Both the position numbers and the translations under genes were made by a program. From Melghirimyces algeriensis (GTDB lineage Bacteria; Bacillota; Bacilli; Thermoactinomycetales; DSM-45169), in NCBI RefSeq assembly GCF_900182565.1, contig NZ_FXTI01000002.1, forward strand, positions 186,001-250,000: a stretch of 64,000 nucleotides of DNA, given 5' to 3'. Below, piece after piece: positions 27,963 to 37,102 of this stretch. A model generated the notes under the pieces. That model ran no database searches. It was given only the letters and a program-made list of their open reading frames with translations, and was not told the DNA's origin. The first letter of the stretch is position 1. Every line of letters begins with the position of its first letter.

Positions 27963-29900
27963 TTAATCCCCTTTCTGTTTTTTGTCACCCAAATAGATCC
28001 GAATGGGTGTCCCCTTCTTGACTCGCTCTCCGGGCTTGGGTGCCTGATTGATCACCACGTTGCCCTTTCCACTCACATCGAGTGGTGTATCATAGAGGCT
28101 CATTCGAATATCATTGATCTGTTCCCCGACCAAATTGGGCACTTTCACCATCGGTGTGGTCATAGGTGTTTGTTTGGGCGAAATTTGTTTTTCTCTTTTG
28201 TCCACCTTTAAATAACGCAGACTGTCATACAGGATGTTTCGAACAATGGGAGCGGCAACGACACCTCCAAACTGTATCCCGTTGGGATTATCCACAGCCA
28301 CATAGACGACCAGCCTCGGATCATCCATCGGGGCGGCCCCGATAAAGGAAACAATATGATTATTTTTGAGATAGCGTCCATTCGCTCCTACTTTTTGCGC
28401 GGTACCCGTTTTTCCCCCCACCCGGTACCCGTCAATGAACGCTTTGCGCCCTGTGCCTTTGGCAACCACACTTTCCAAAGCTTGACGGATCTGTTTGGAT
28501 GTTTTTTCTGAAATGACTTGACGTTTCACTTCAGGTTTTGTTTTTTTCAACACCTTATTGCTGTCAGGGTCCTGCCAAGCCTTCTGAATATAGGGTTTCA
28601 TCAACTTCCCGCCATTGATAGCCGCCGCCACTGCCGCAACCTGTTGAATGGGGGTGACAGACACGCCTTGACCAAATGAAGTGGTAGCCAATTCCACGGG
28701 CCCCACCCGCTCCGGTTTAAAAAGAATTCCTCTTGCTTCACCATTTAAATCAATTCCGGTTTTCTCTCCAAACCCAAACTCCTTGATATAGGAGAACAAC
28801 TTCTCTTTCCCCAGGTTCTGTCCCAACGCAACAAATCCGGGGTTACAGGAATTTTGCACCACTTCCAGAAAGGTTTGCGAACCATGACCCCCACCTTTCC
28901 AACAACGAAGTTTGGCTCCACTCACTTTTATAAATCCAGGATCATAGAAATGATCTTTGAGATTCACTTGATTCTCTTCCAGCGCCGCCGCCAATGTAAT
29001 AATTTTAAACGTAGACCCTGGCTCATATGTACGCCAGATCGGCAAGTTTCGGTTGTACACTTCCGGATCGACGTTCTGGAAGTTGTCCGGTCGGAACGTC
29101 GGACGACTGGCCATCCCCAGGATTTCCCCTGTTTTGGGGTTCATCGCAATCGCCAATACATTCTCCGGATCATATTGGGCCATGGCCTGATCCATTTCCC
29201 GTTCCATAATCGTTTGGATATTTTTATCTAAAGTAAGGACCATGTCCAGCCCATCTTTTGGAGCAAAAAATTGTTCGTGGCTCTCTGGAAGCTTCTCCCC
29301 TTTTGCATTCGCCTCAAAAGAAACCCGCCCCCGCGTTCCCCGAAGTTTTTCATCATAAATCAGTTCCAGACCCGCCAGACCCTGATTATCAATCCCGGCA
29401 AATCCCAAAATATGGGCGGCCAAGCTTCCTTCCGGATAATGCCGCTTGTTATCCTCTGCCACCACAATTCCGGGAAGACGTAACTCTTGAATGGACTTTG
29501 CCCGGTTTTCACTGATTTTTCGACCATATGGATTCATTCGTACAATCAATTCTTTTTTTGTGATTTGACGATATATTTTTTCTTCCGGGGCCAACAAGAT
29601 TCGGGCCAGTTCCCTCGCTGTCTGTGCAGGGTCCTTGATTTGGGCGGGAATGGCCAGAACGGTCGGCGAACTTATATTGTAGGCAAGCACATCCCCATTT
29701 CGGTCCAAAATTCGCCCCCTTTTCCCTTCAAATGGAATATCCCGCGTCCAAAGTTCACGAGCCTTCTCATTCAACCACGTTCCCTGAATGAGCTGAACAT
29801 ATCCCAACCGGACTAACAGCCCTGCGAACAAAAGCAAACCGATGGAAAGAGCGATAAAGAGTCGTTTTCGAACCAGGCTTCCGGGTATAGACACATTCAT
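27963..29900 (-). CDS. spoVD: class B penicillin-binding protein SpoVD
   Basis: A bitopic transpeptidase working with SpoVE in spore cortex or septal wall. One N-terminal transmembrane helix (~residues 12-35), a PBP dimerisation domain, and a transpeptidase domain with all three motifs (SxxK in YEPGSTFKI ~300, SCN in VQNSCNPGF, KTG in GGKTGTAQ). A single C-terminal PASTA domain (~580-640, VPNLVGEQINDIRMSLYD). The start is uncertain: the ATG at 29900 has GGGAAGGGG very close, and the GTG at 29894 has better spacing. Confidence 0.93.
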   Translation of the reverse strand: MNVSIPGSLVRKRLFIALSIGLLLFAGLLVRLGYVQLIQGTWLNEKARELWTRDIPFEGKRGRILDRNGDVLAYNISSPTVLAIPAQIKDPAQTARELARILLAPEEKIYRQITKKELIVRMNPYGRKISENRAKSIQELRLPGIVVAEDNKRHYPEGSLAAHILGFAGIDNQGLAGLELIYDEKLRGTRGRVSFEANAKGEKLPESHEQFFAPKDGLDMVLTLDKNIQTIMEREMDQAMAQYDPENVLAIAMNPKTGEILGMASRPTFRPDNFQNVDPEVYNRNLPIWRTYEPGSTFKIITLAAALEENQVNLKDHFYDPGFIKVSGAKLRCWKGGGHGSQTFLEVVQNSCNPGFVALGQNLGKEKLFSYIKEFGFGEKTGIDLNGEARGILFKPERVGPVELATTSFGQGVSVTPIQQVAAVAAAINGGKLMKPYIQKAWQDPDSNKVLKKTKPEVKRQVISEKTSKQIRQALESVVAKGTGRKAFIDGYRVGGKTGTAQKVGANGRYLKNNHIVSFIGAAPMDDPRLVVYVAVDNPNGIQFGGVVAAPIVRNILYDSLRYLKVDKREKQISPKQTPMTTPMVKVPNLVGEQINDIRMSLYDTPLDVSGKGNVVINQAPKPGERVKKGTPIRIYLGDKKQKGD

Positions 29901-29967
29901 ACCCCTTCCCACAGACAGGATTTTCTAAGACAACCCTATTCTCCGGACACAGGGATTAGAACAATCA

Positions 29968-30002
29968 CATAAAAACAACCTCTCCTGCAGGAAGAGGTTG
30001 TT
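29968..30002 (-). terminator. hairpin after pbpB
   Basis: The minus strand reads AACAACCTCT-TCCTGCAGG-AGAGGTTGTT then TTTATGTG. It partly isolates pbpB from spoVD. Confidence 0.8.
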
Positions 30003-32131
30003 CAGCCATGATTCGGCTTTAGCTTCAATCGGATTTTCTTCCGTTCCATCACTCGGTCTCCCGGTGAAATGGATTGTTGGGTAACGTAGCCTTCTCCATT
30101 GATTTGCGGCTGTAAATCCATTAGCCGGCAGATGGTTAAGGCTTGCCTCAAAGAAGCACCGGTCAAATCCGGCATCTCAAGTGCCGGAGGAGATTCTGTC
30201 AACAGATAGGTAGCACCGGTAATCAATGGTTCTCCCGGACGGGGATATTGTCGTAGAACACGCCTTCCGCTACCCAATACCTTGGCTTGTATCCCTGTTT
30301 CCAGGATCTCCTTTTTCACTTCATCCACCGGTTGATCCACCCATTCCTTGGCCACAGGACGGTCTTGTTGCGTTTTCGCCTGTTGAGCGGGCTCTGATTT
30401 GGACACGCCCATGTGGTGAAGGGAACTTGCAATGATCCGTCCCGCAGCAGGTGCGGCTACCGTTCCGCCATCCCCTGATTTGCCCGGCTCATCAATTGCC
30501 ACATAGACGACCAACTCCGGGTCATCCGCTGGGGCAAAGCCAATGAAAGAAGCTACATATTTCCCCGTTTCATATCCTTTTCCGTCTTTTTTCGGCTTAA
30601 GAGCCGTCCCCGTCTTACCGGCGACTCTGTACCCTTCCACATCTGCCTGTTTACCTGTTCCCTCGGTCACCACACCACGGAGCAAGGTCCTTACCTGACC
30701 GGCAGTCTCTTTTGAAATGACATTCTTTCGCACCGGATAAGGTTTGTTCTTCTTTAAAACCTTTTTATTCTTAGGATCACGGATTTCCTTCATCACATAA
30801 GGCCGATACAATGTTCCACCATTCGCAACGGCAGAGACGGCCATTACTTGCTGGATCGGTGTAACCGCAATCCCCTGACCAAATGAGGTGGTTGCCAACT
30901 CTGTAGGATGAAGCGGAGAATGGCCGAAGAAAAGACCACGGGCTTCTGCAGGTAAATCAATACCGGTGGAGCGACCCGATCGCTCTGTTATTTTTCCAAA
31001 TCCAAACCGGTCAATATAGCGAATCAGCCGATTGGCACCCAATTTCTCACTCAAACGGACAAAGGCCACATTACTGGATAAATAGACTCCGTCTGCGTAA
31101 GAAATCTCTCCCCAGCCACGGTCATTCCAATCGCGAATGATTTGATTGTCCACCTGAATGGAGCCGGATTGGAACCGCTCGTCCGAATGAAATACATTTT
31201 CTTCAATGGCCGCAGCCAACGTGATGATTTTAAACGTTGAACCTGGCTCATACTGGGCCTGAACTGCCCGGTTTACATCATTTTCTCCCTGCTTCCACGT
31301 CTTATCAAATCTGGCCGGATCAAAGGTAGGACGGCTGGCCATCGCCAGTATTTCACCTGTATTCGGATCAGCCACAATGGCAGTGGCCCCTTTGGCATGG
31401 TGTTCAACCATCGCTTCATCCAGGATTTTTTCAACGGAATACTGGATGTTGGCATCCAAGGTCAACAAAAGGTCCTTTCCATTCTCAGGCGGCTGATAAT
31501 CCTGGGCTGATTGAGGGATTTGATCTCCTCTAGCATCTTTTTTAAAGCGGATTTTCCCCTCATGTCCCCGCAATTCGTTGTCGTATGTCTGCTCCACTCC
31601 CCCCACAGCCTTGCCCGCCACATTGACAAATCCCAGAACATGGGCTGCCAACTTCCCTTCAACAAACTGCCTTCCAGGCGTTTTAATGGAATAGATCCCA
31701 TTGAGATCCAGCTTGAGCACTTCATCCCGAACTTTTCGGGAAACCTTGAAATTCCCTTTTTTCTTCAGTTCCACCTGTTTTGCTGTTTTTTTCGTCAACT
31801 TTTTGAGGAGTTTCTGTTCCGGAATATCTAATAAAGGAGCCAGCTTTTCAGCCGTTTCCCGCGGATCATCCACTTGGTCGAGATCTGCTGCGATAATATA
31901 TTTCTCCACACTTTCAGCTAGAGTGAATGTTCCGCTTCGGTCCATGATACTCCCCCGAACCGGCTCGATCACTGTTTTTGCTTCCCAGGTTTTTTCTGCT
32001 CGTTCTCTGAGGTTTTTCGCATCTATCGTCTGAATCCACAACAATCGAAAGATCAGAGCTGACAAAAACAGAGTACACAACAGCCCTACCAGAAGTGATC
32101 TCCATTTGCTCGCTTTCGTCGCCGGATTCAT
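30002..32131 (-). CDS. pbpB: class B penicillin-binding protein 2B (division transpeptidase)
   Basis: The septal transpeptidase (FtsI equivalent). A transmembrane helix at ~12-32, a dimerisation domain, and a transpeptidase domain with SxxK (YEPGSTFKI), SSN (YLSSNVAF) and KTG (AGKTGTALK). Two C-terminal PASTA domains, where SpoVD has one. 709 residues. It follows ftsL in the canonical rsmH-ftsL-pbpB order, starting 9 bases after it with a GAGGTG ribosome site. Confidence 0.94.
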   Translation of the reverse strand: MNPATKASKWRSLLVGLLCTLFLSALIFRLLWIQTIDAKNLRERAEKTWEAKTVIEPVRGSIMDRSGTFTLAESVEKYIIAADLDQVDDPRETAEKLAPLLDIPEQKLLKKLTKKTAKQVELKKKGNFKVSRKVRDEVLKLDLNGIYSIKTPGRQFVEGKLAAHVLGFVNVAGKAVGGVEQTYDNELRGHEGKIRFKKDARGDQIPQSAQDYQPPENGKDLLLTLDANIQYSVEKILDEAMVEHHAKGATAIVADPNTGEILAMASRPTFDPARFDKTWKQGENDVNRAVQAQYEPGSTFKIITLAAAIEENVFHSDERFQSGSIQVDNQIIRDWNDRGWGEISYADGVYLSSNVAFVRLSEKLGANRLIRYIDRFGFGKITERSGRSTGIDLPAEARGLFFGHSPLHPTELATTSFGQGIAVTPIQQVMAVSAVANGGTLYRPYVMKEIRDPKNKKVLKKNKPYPVRKNVISKETAGQVRTLLRGVVTEGTGKQADVEGYRVAGKTGTALKPKKDGKGYETGKYVASFIGFAPADDPELVVYVAIDEPGKSGDGGTVAAPAAGRIIASSLHHMGVSKSEPAQQAKTQQDRPVAKEWVDQPVDEVKKEILETGIQAKVLGSGRRVLRQYPRPGEPLITGATYLLTESPPALEMPDLTGASLRQALTICRLMDLQPQINGEGYVTQQSISPGDRVMERKKIRLKLKPNHG

Positions 32132-32140
32132 CGAGTCACC

Positions 32141-32542
32141 TCAACCCCGATGATCTGTGGAAGAGAATTTCTTCTCTTTTTTATGATTTGTGGAGATGGA
32201 GCTTTTTTCAGCCATAACCATCCCTTTTTCTCTCGCAAATTGACGAATTCGATCGGCACTTCTCAATTCATTTTTCTTCTTTTGCAAATGCTTGTTTCCC
32301 TCTTCCAACTGCGCGGTCTGTCGCTCCATCTTTTGCAGTTCCATATGAAGTTCCGCCACTTCCGCATAACGGGACAATATCCCCGAAGCCAAAACCACAA
32401 AGATGACAATGCTCACCATATACAATATTTTTTCTCTGGCTGGAAGCTCTTTTCTTTGTACTCGTTTCTTTTTCTTTGGCAATATGCGCGGCTGAGGCTC
32501 CGGTTGGTATGCAATGGCAGTGTTTCCCCGGTATTCTCTCAT
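32141..32542 (-). CDS. ftsL: cell-division protein FtsL
   Basis: A bitopic divisome protein that pairs with DivIC. A basic cytoplasmic N-terminus (ILPKKKKRVQRKEL), one transmembrane helix (~residues 46-66) and an extracellular leucine-zipper coiled coil (~70-110). The sequence is poorly conserved as usual, so the call rests on topology and place between rsmH and pbpB. The ATG at 32542 follows AGGAGGG and lies just past the rsmH stop; 133 residues. Confidence 0.88.
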   Translation of the reverse strand: MREYRGNTAIAYQPEPQPRILPKKKKRVQRKELPAREKILYMVSIVIFVVLASGILSRYAEVAELHMELQKMERQTAQLEEGNKHLQKKKNELRSADRIRQFAREKGMVMAEKSSISTNHKKEKKFSSTDHRG

Positions 32543-32543
32543 G

Positions 32544-33491
32544 TTATTCTTGACCCTCCTTGCACTTTTCCGCAATGCGCAACTTAGCGGATCTCGCTCG
32601 TGGATTTCTCTCAAGCTCTTCTCCCGAAGGTTGCACAGGTTTCTTTGTTATAATGCGGATTTCCGGTTTCCTTCCACAGGTGCAGACAGGAAAATCGGAT
32701 GGACAAATACAACCTTTCGCCTTTTCCATATAGATCTGTTTTGCAATCCGATCCTCCAAGGAATGGAAAGTGATCACACTCACCCGTCCCCCGGGACGGA
32801 GCCTTGCAATCGCCTCTTTTAAAGCACTTTGAAAGACATTTAGTTCATCGTTCACAGCAATCCGGATGGCTTGAAAGCTCCGACGCGCGGGATGGGGACC
32901 TTTCCTCCTGGCAGGCGCCGGAATCGCCTCCTTGATGATGGTGGCGAGCTCCACAGTCGTTTCAATGGGTTTTACGGATCGGTACTCAACAATTCTCTGC
33001 GCAATCCGGCGAGCAAACCGTTCTTCCCCATACTGATAGATGATACGGCTGATCTCCTCACGGGACCAATCGTTTACCACTTGATATGCCGTCAGCTCGG
33101 ACTCTGTATCCATACGCATATCCAACGGCGCATCATGGTGATAACTGAACCCACGTTTACCTTCATCCAACTGTGGAGAAGAAACACCCAGATCAAACAG
33201 GATACCATCCACTTTGGATAACTCCAGCTGATCCAGTACCTGACCTAATCTGTAAAAATTGGATCGGATCAAATGGACTTGACAGGAAGATCCTTTTAAT
33301 CTCTCCGAAGCTGCGTTCAAGGCACGATCATCCTGATCCAATCCCACCAAAACACCTGAAGAACCAAGCTGTTCCACAATCCGTGAACTGTGTCCAGCCC
33401 CTCCCAATGTACAGTCCACATAGATTCCATCGGGATGAATATTCAGGCCATCGACGGCCTCTTGTCTCATAACCGTTTCATGACGGAACAA
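32544..33491 (-). CDS. rsmH: 16S rRNA (cytosine-1402 N4) methyltransferase RsmH/MraW
   Basis: Methylates C1402 in the ribosomal P site. SAM motif DCTLGGAGHS (~residue 27), DGILFDLGVSSPQLDE, and the C-terminal FHSLEDRIAKQ signature. 315 residues. The start is a TTG at 33491. It is the second gene of the mraZ operon. Confidence 0.96.
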   Translation of the reverse strand: MFRHETVMRQEAVDGLNIHPDGIYVDCTLGGAGHSSRIVEQLGSSGVLVGLDQDDRALNAASERLKGSSCQVHLIRSNFYRLGQVLDQLELSKVDGILFDLGVSSPQLDEGKRGFSYHHDAPLDMRMDTESELTAYQVVNDWSREEISRIIYQYGEERFARRIAQRIVEYRSVKPIETTVELATIIKEAIPAPARRKGPHPARRSFQAIRIAVNDELNVFQSALKEAIARLRPGGRVSVITFHSLEDRIAKQIYMEKAKGCICPSDFPVCTCGRKPEIRIITKKPVQPSGEELERNPRARSAKLRIAEKCKEGQE

Positions 33492-33518
33492 TAACCTTCC
33501 AACCTTTCTTTACAAAGC

Positions 33519-33956
33519 CTACAAATTTAAATCCAGATCTACCAATTTTTCTGCAATCTCGTTAAACGAATCCTCGGATTGTTCATAGTAAGATGTCCAC
33601 GCTTCTTGACTCCAGATTTCCACCCGGTTGGAAACACCAATCACAATACATTCTTTCTCCAACTTCGCAAACTCCCTCAAATTACCTGGAAGATGGACAC
33701 GCCCTTGTTTGTCCAACTCCACAACTGCCGCTCCTGAGAAAAAGAAACGGGTAAATGCACGAGCGTCCGCTTTGGTAAATGGGAGCGACTTCAGCTTTTG
33801 TTCCAACTGCTTCCATTCAGACATCGGATAAACAAACAGGCAGTGGTCGAGTCCACGGGTGATTACAAAAGCTCCACCCAAGTCTTCCCGAAATTTGGAC
33901 GGGATGATCAGGCGACCTTTATCGTCGACACTATGACGATACTCCCCCATGAACAC
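33519..33956 (-). CDS. mraZ: transcriptional regulator MraZ
   Basis: A DNA-binding repressor of the dcw operon with two SpoVT-AbrB half-domains. The motifs [22 protein letters not shown] and the second-copy [16 protein letters not shown] (each with DxxGR) are evident. 145 residues. Translation starts at a GTG (33956) or the ATG two codons later. The direct repeats immediately upstream are its expected operator. Confidence 0.95.
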   Translation of the reverse strand: MFMGEYRHSVDDKGRLIIPSKFREDLGGAFVITRGLDHCLFVYPMSEWKQLEQKLKSLPFTKADARAFTRFFFSGAAVVELDKQGRVHLPGNLREFAKLEKECIVIGVSNRVEIWSQEAWTSYYEQSEDSFNEIAEKLVDLDLNL

Positions 33957-33959
33957 GCC

Positions 33960-34014
33960 ACCGCACCCCCTTTACTCCCCCTTACTCCCCACTTCCCTCC
34001 ACTTTCCACCACAT
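33960..34014 (-). promoter_or_regulatory. MraZ operator: five 10-bp repeats
   Basis: On the minus strand five consecutive 10-base units share a G-rich core: ATGTGGTGGA, AAGTGGAGGG, AAGTGGGGAG, TAAGGGGGAG, TAAAGGGGGT. Known MraZ boxes are GTGGG-like direct repeats with 10-bp spacing between promoter and gene, so this is very probably the autoregulatory site. The last units grade into the ribosome site. Confidence 0.75.
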
Positions 34015-34015
34015 T

Positions 34016-34050
34016 GTAAATTATACAACAGGCACACATAAAAATCCTGC
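34016..34050 (-). promoter_or_regulatory. promoter of the mraZ/dcw operon
   Basis: A perfect -10 TATAAT lies at 34020-34025, just upstream of the MraZ repeats and just after the ahcY terminator. No good -35 is seen because the terminator arm occupies that position. Confidence 0.55.
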
Positions 34051-34073
34051 ACCAAGGGTGCAGGATTTTTACA
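34038..34073 (-). terminator. intrinsic terminator after ahcY
   Basis: The minus strand reads AAAATCCTGCACC, CTT, GGTGCAGGATTTTT, a strong stem with a T-run. Confidence 0.9.
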
Positions 34074-34098
34074 TATTTTTCTTTTTGAGGGATAAATC

Positions 34099-35358
34099 TT
34101 AAACTTTCCAGGTATTCAGGTATTCCTTCTGATCGGAAGTCATGCGATCAATCTGAATTCCCAGGGAATCCAGTTTATAGGTAGCCACCTGTTCATCGAT
34201 GTGATAAGGAACATCTAAAACACGAGGACCGATTTTTTGATAATTTTCCATAACAAAGATCAAGGACATCGCCTGCAATGCAAATGTCATATCCATAATC
34301 TCTGCTGGATGCCCATCGCCAGCCACCAGATTGACCAAACGTCCATCACAGAGCAAATGAATCCGTCGACCATTATCCATTTGATACTCTGTAATGTCCC
34401 TTCTGACCAGCCGTTTTCCCACTGCCTGCTCTTCCAGTGCCAGTTTATCAATCTCCACATCAAAATGGCCGGCATTGGCGAGGATCACTTTATCTTTCAT
34501 CAGTGGGAAATGCTCTCCGGAAATCACTTTTTTGTTCCCCGTCACGGTAACAATCATATCTGCAACCTTTGCCGCCTCCGCCATTGGCATGACAGTAAAT
34601 CCATCCATATGGGCTTCCGTCGCTTTGATCGGGTCCACTTCTGTTACCACCACACGGGCACCCAATCCCTGAGCCCGCATCGCTACGCCCCGACCGCACC
34701 AGCCGTAACCGACAACCACCACTGTTTTTCCGGCGACAACCAAGTTCGTGGCCTTGTTGATTCCGTCCCACACAGATTGACCGGTTCCATACCGGTTATC
34801 AAAGAGAAACTTCGACAGCGCATCGTTCACAGCAATCATGGGAAACTTCAGTTCCCCACTCTTTTCCAATGCACGAAGCCGAAGAATTCCCGTTGTCGTT
34901 TCTTCACAACCGCCTTTCACCTGTTCCAAAAGATCGGGACGTTCTGCATGGAGGATGCTGACCAGATCTCCACCATCATCGATAATTAAGTCTGGACGGG
35001 TTTCCAGCGTCAACATCAAGTGCTCCTTATATTCTTCCGGAGACGGATCATATTTCGCATAAACCGTAACACCTGATTCAGCCAGAGCTGCTGACACATC
35101 ATCCTTCGTGGAAAGCGGGTTGCTTCCCGTAATCGCCACATGAGCCCCTGCATCTTTCAACAGTTCAGCTAAACAGGCTGTTTTCGCTTCCAAATGAAGA
35201 GAAATCGCCACCCGTTGACCGGCAAGAGGTTGCTTCGCAATAAATTCTTCCCGAATCCGGTTTAATACCGGCATATGCTGACGGGCCCAATCCATTTTAA
35301 GGCGCCCTTCCGGTGCCAAATTTTTGTCACGAACAATACTTTCTCTGAAGGAATCCAA
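34099..35358 (-). CDS. ahcY: S-adenosylhomocysteine hydrolase
   Basis: Reversibly splits S-adenosylhomocysteine to adenosine and homocysteine with bound NAD. NAD-binding motif VVVGYGWCGRGVAMRAQGLG (~residues 215-234), substrate region EETTTGILRLRAL, and HIDEQVATYKLDSLGI near the C-terminus. 419 residues, the short bacterial/archaeal form. The start is a TTG preceded by GGGGTGAT. Many Bacillales instead use the MtnN/LuxS route. It lies 47 bases after bshC and ends in its own terminator before mraZ. Confidence 0.95.
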   Translation of the reverse strand: MDSFRESIVRDKNLAPEGRLKMDWARQHMPVLNRIREEFIAKQPLAGQRVAISLHLEAKTACLAELLKDAGAHVAITGSNPLSTKDDVSAALAESGVTVYAKYDPSPEEYKEHLMLTLETRPDLIIDDGGDLVSILHAERPDLLEQVKGGCEETTTGILRLRALEKSGELKFPMIAVNDALSKFLFDNRYGTGQSVWDGINKATNLVVAGKTVVVVGYGWCGRGVAMRAQGLGARVVVTEVDPIKATEAHMDGFTVMPMAEAAKVADMIVTVTGNKKVISGEHFPLMKDKVILANAGHFDVEIDKLALEEQAVGKRLVRRDITEYQMDNGRRIHLLCDGRLVNLVAGDGHPAEIMDMTFALQAMSLIFVMENYQKIGPRVLDVPYHIDEQVATYKLDSLGIQIDRMTSDQKEYLNTWKV

Positions 35359-35405
35359 TGTACATCACCCCATATTCAGTGTTCAATCCATGACGTAACT
35401 CAATC

Positions 35406-37034
35406 TCATAAGTATACAACCCGATGATGGTTCTTCTGGACAAGAGGTGTTTGAAGCAACTGGTCCACCCAACCTTTACCATAGAGATTCCACCAGGGAA
35501 TCATATTGTGAACCCTTTCTTGAAGTGCACCTCCAGGACAAATTTCTGCTTCCAACAGGTCAAAGCGTTGCAGTTCAACCTCTTCTCTCTTCTCCAACGC
35601 TTTGCGTGTTTCCTGTTCCAAAAAATTCACCTGCTTCATGATGTGCCCACAGTTGGTATTCCCCAGGTCTTTCAGATCGGGACGAACACCGGAAATTTCA
35701 CCGATCAACGGATGATAGATTTCCTTGATACGACTGCGAACCCGCCCAAAGACAGCATCGACATCCAGATGGTATTGCCTTTCCAGCCAGCTCCACTTCT
35801 TCGCCTCCAAACGGTGAAGCACATCATCCACGGTTAATTGAAACCGCTGCATTTCCTTTTCTCCTTTTCGTCCCACCAGTGTCACACTGTTTCGCGGAAA
35901 CAAGACAGGCATCTCCATACCCGCCAGAGAAAAGGCTGACTTCAAAAGTGCCCAATAAGCGATCTCCCCCGGTCCCAATACGGTAGCCAATGTGGGAAAA
36001 AGAAATTCCTGCATCAATGGACGGGTAAGCACATTGTTGCTAAGTATACTGGGCTCTCGGTAAACACGTTCCAGCAACTCCTTGTGGGTGATTATCTCTC
36101 CATCCTTCGTGAAAAAGGTTCCGTCCTCCGTTCGATACAAAGCCTTTCGATCCGTATCTGTGCTTAAAAACAGGTTCGCCTTGTCCAAGCCAACATCCAC
36201 CGTCACCGGATAGCCATCCTGTTTTAGATGGTCGGCTTGTTTAAGAATTTCCCGGTTTAGCGACTCATTCTCTTCAATCAACCATTGAAAAAACGGTGTC
36301 TCCAATCTGCGCAATGGTTGAAATGCAGAATCGATCATCAACAAACCATAGCGACCAAACAGATGATGAAGCAACCGGGCAAAATGACGTGAAAGACTCA
36401 GCCGATCGCGGGACAGTTCTTTTAACAGGTCCATCCATTCCCTTTTGTAAGGGGTATCCGGAAGATGCCGACCTACGTTTTCAATCCATTGAATCAGTTG
36501 ATCCGGATCGGGAAAAACGTTGGAAACGGAAGGTTTCCCATGGACCTGAACCGGAAGTGTAATCTTTTCCACCGTTCCTTCAGTGGAAAGCAGATGAAGG
36601 TGGTTCACCTCGTCCCAATCATGATCTTCCCCGGCAATCCAAAAGACAGGGATCACAGGTCTGTTTAATCGCCGTTCTTCCCGCTCAGCCAATTGAATCA
36701 GCGTGATTGCTTTATGAATGGTGTACAAAGGTCCTGTCAGAATCCCGGCTTGTTGACCACCCACCACAACCAGACTGTCAGAATGACAAAGGCGCTCAAG
36801 ATTGGAACGAACCGCAGGATGATCCAGCTCATCTGCATGATACTGCCTGAGCACATCTGCCAGCTGTTCTCTTGACACAGGATGATTCCTTTTTTCTAAC
36901 CTCTCCGCCCTTCGAAAAAATTCTGAGTCATCTCCTGGATGATAGGTAAAATATGGTTCCAATCGTTTGAAACGATAAAAATAGTCTCGAAGCAGTGAAT
37001 TTCCGGGCTCCATATAAATCTCTTCAACTCTCAT
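35406..37034 (-). CDS. bshC: bacillithiol biosynthesis cysteine-adding enzyme BshC
   Basis: Proposed to join cysteine to GlcN-malate in the last step of bacillithiol synthesis. The family core is clear: VVGGQQAGILTGPLYTIHKAIT (~120-140), PVFWIAGEDHDWDEVNH, and a C-terminal coiled coil. 542 residues. It occupies the same position upstream of mraZ as in B. subtilis (yllA), although ahcY is inserted between here. Confidence 0.94.
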   Translation of the reverse strand: MRVEEIYMEPGNSLLRDYFYRFKRLEPYFTYHPGDDSEFFRRAERLEKRNHPVSREQLADVLRQYHADELDHPAVRSNLERLCHSDSLVVVGGQQAGILTGPLYTIHKAITLIQLAEREERRLNRPVIPVFWIAGEDHDWDEVNHLHLLSTEGTVEKITLPVQVHGKPSVSNVFPDPDQLIQWIENVGRHLPDTPYKREWMDLLKELSRDRLSLSRHFARLLHHLFGRYGLLMIDSAFQPLRRLETPFFQWLIEENESLNREILKQADHLKQDGYPVTVDVGLDKANLFLSTDTDRKALYRTEDGTFFTKDGEIITHKELLERVYREPSILSNNVLTRPLMQEFLFPTLATVLGPGEIAYWALLKSAFSLAGMEMPVLFPRNSVTLVGRKGEKEMQRFQLTVDDVLHRLEAKKWSWLERQYHLDVDAVFGRVRSRIKEIYHPLIGEISGVRPDLKDLGNTNCGHIMKQVNFLEQETRKALEKREEVELQRFDLLEAEICPGGALQERVHNMIPWWNLYGKGWVDQLLQTPLVQKNHHRVVYL

Positions 37035-37102
37035 GCCAAACCTCTTTTCTCTCTATCATCTTCCCTAGTATATCAAAGGAGATTCCTTTGGGAAATCCTT
37101 CC

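Noticed and set aside
33960..34014. Short direct repeats considered as a CRISPR or satellite array
   Set aside because: Units are 10 bp with no spacers and sit exactly at the MraZ operator position.
34237..34989. A 250-codon open frame on the plus strand opposite ahcY
   Set aside because: It is antisense to a well-conserved gene, has no ribosome site and no recognisable protein features; it follows from codon bias of ahcY.
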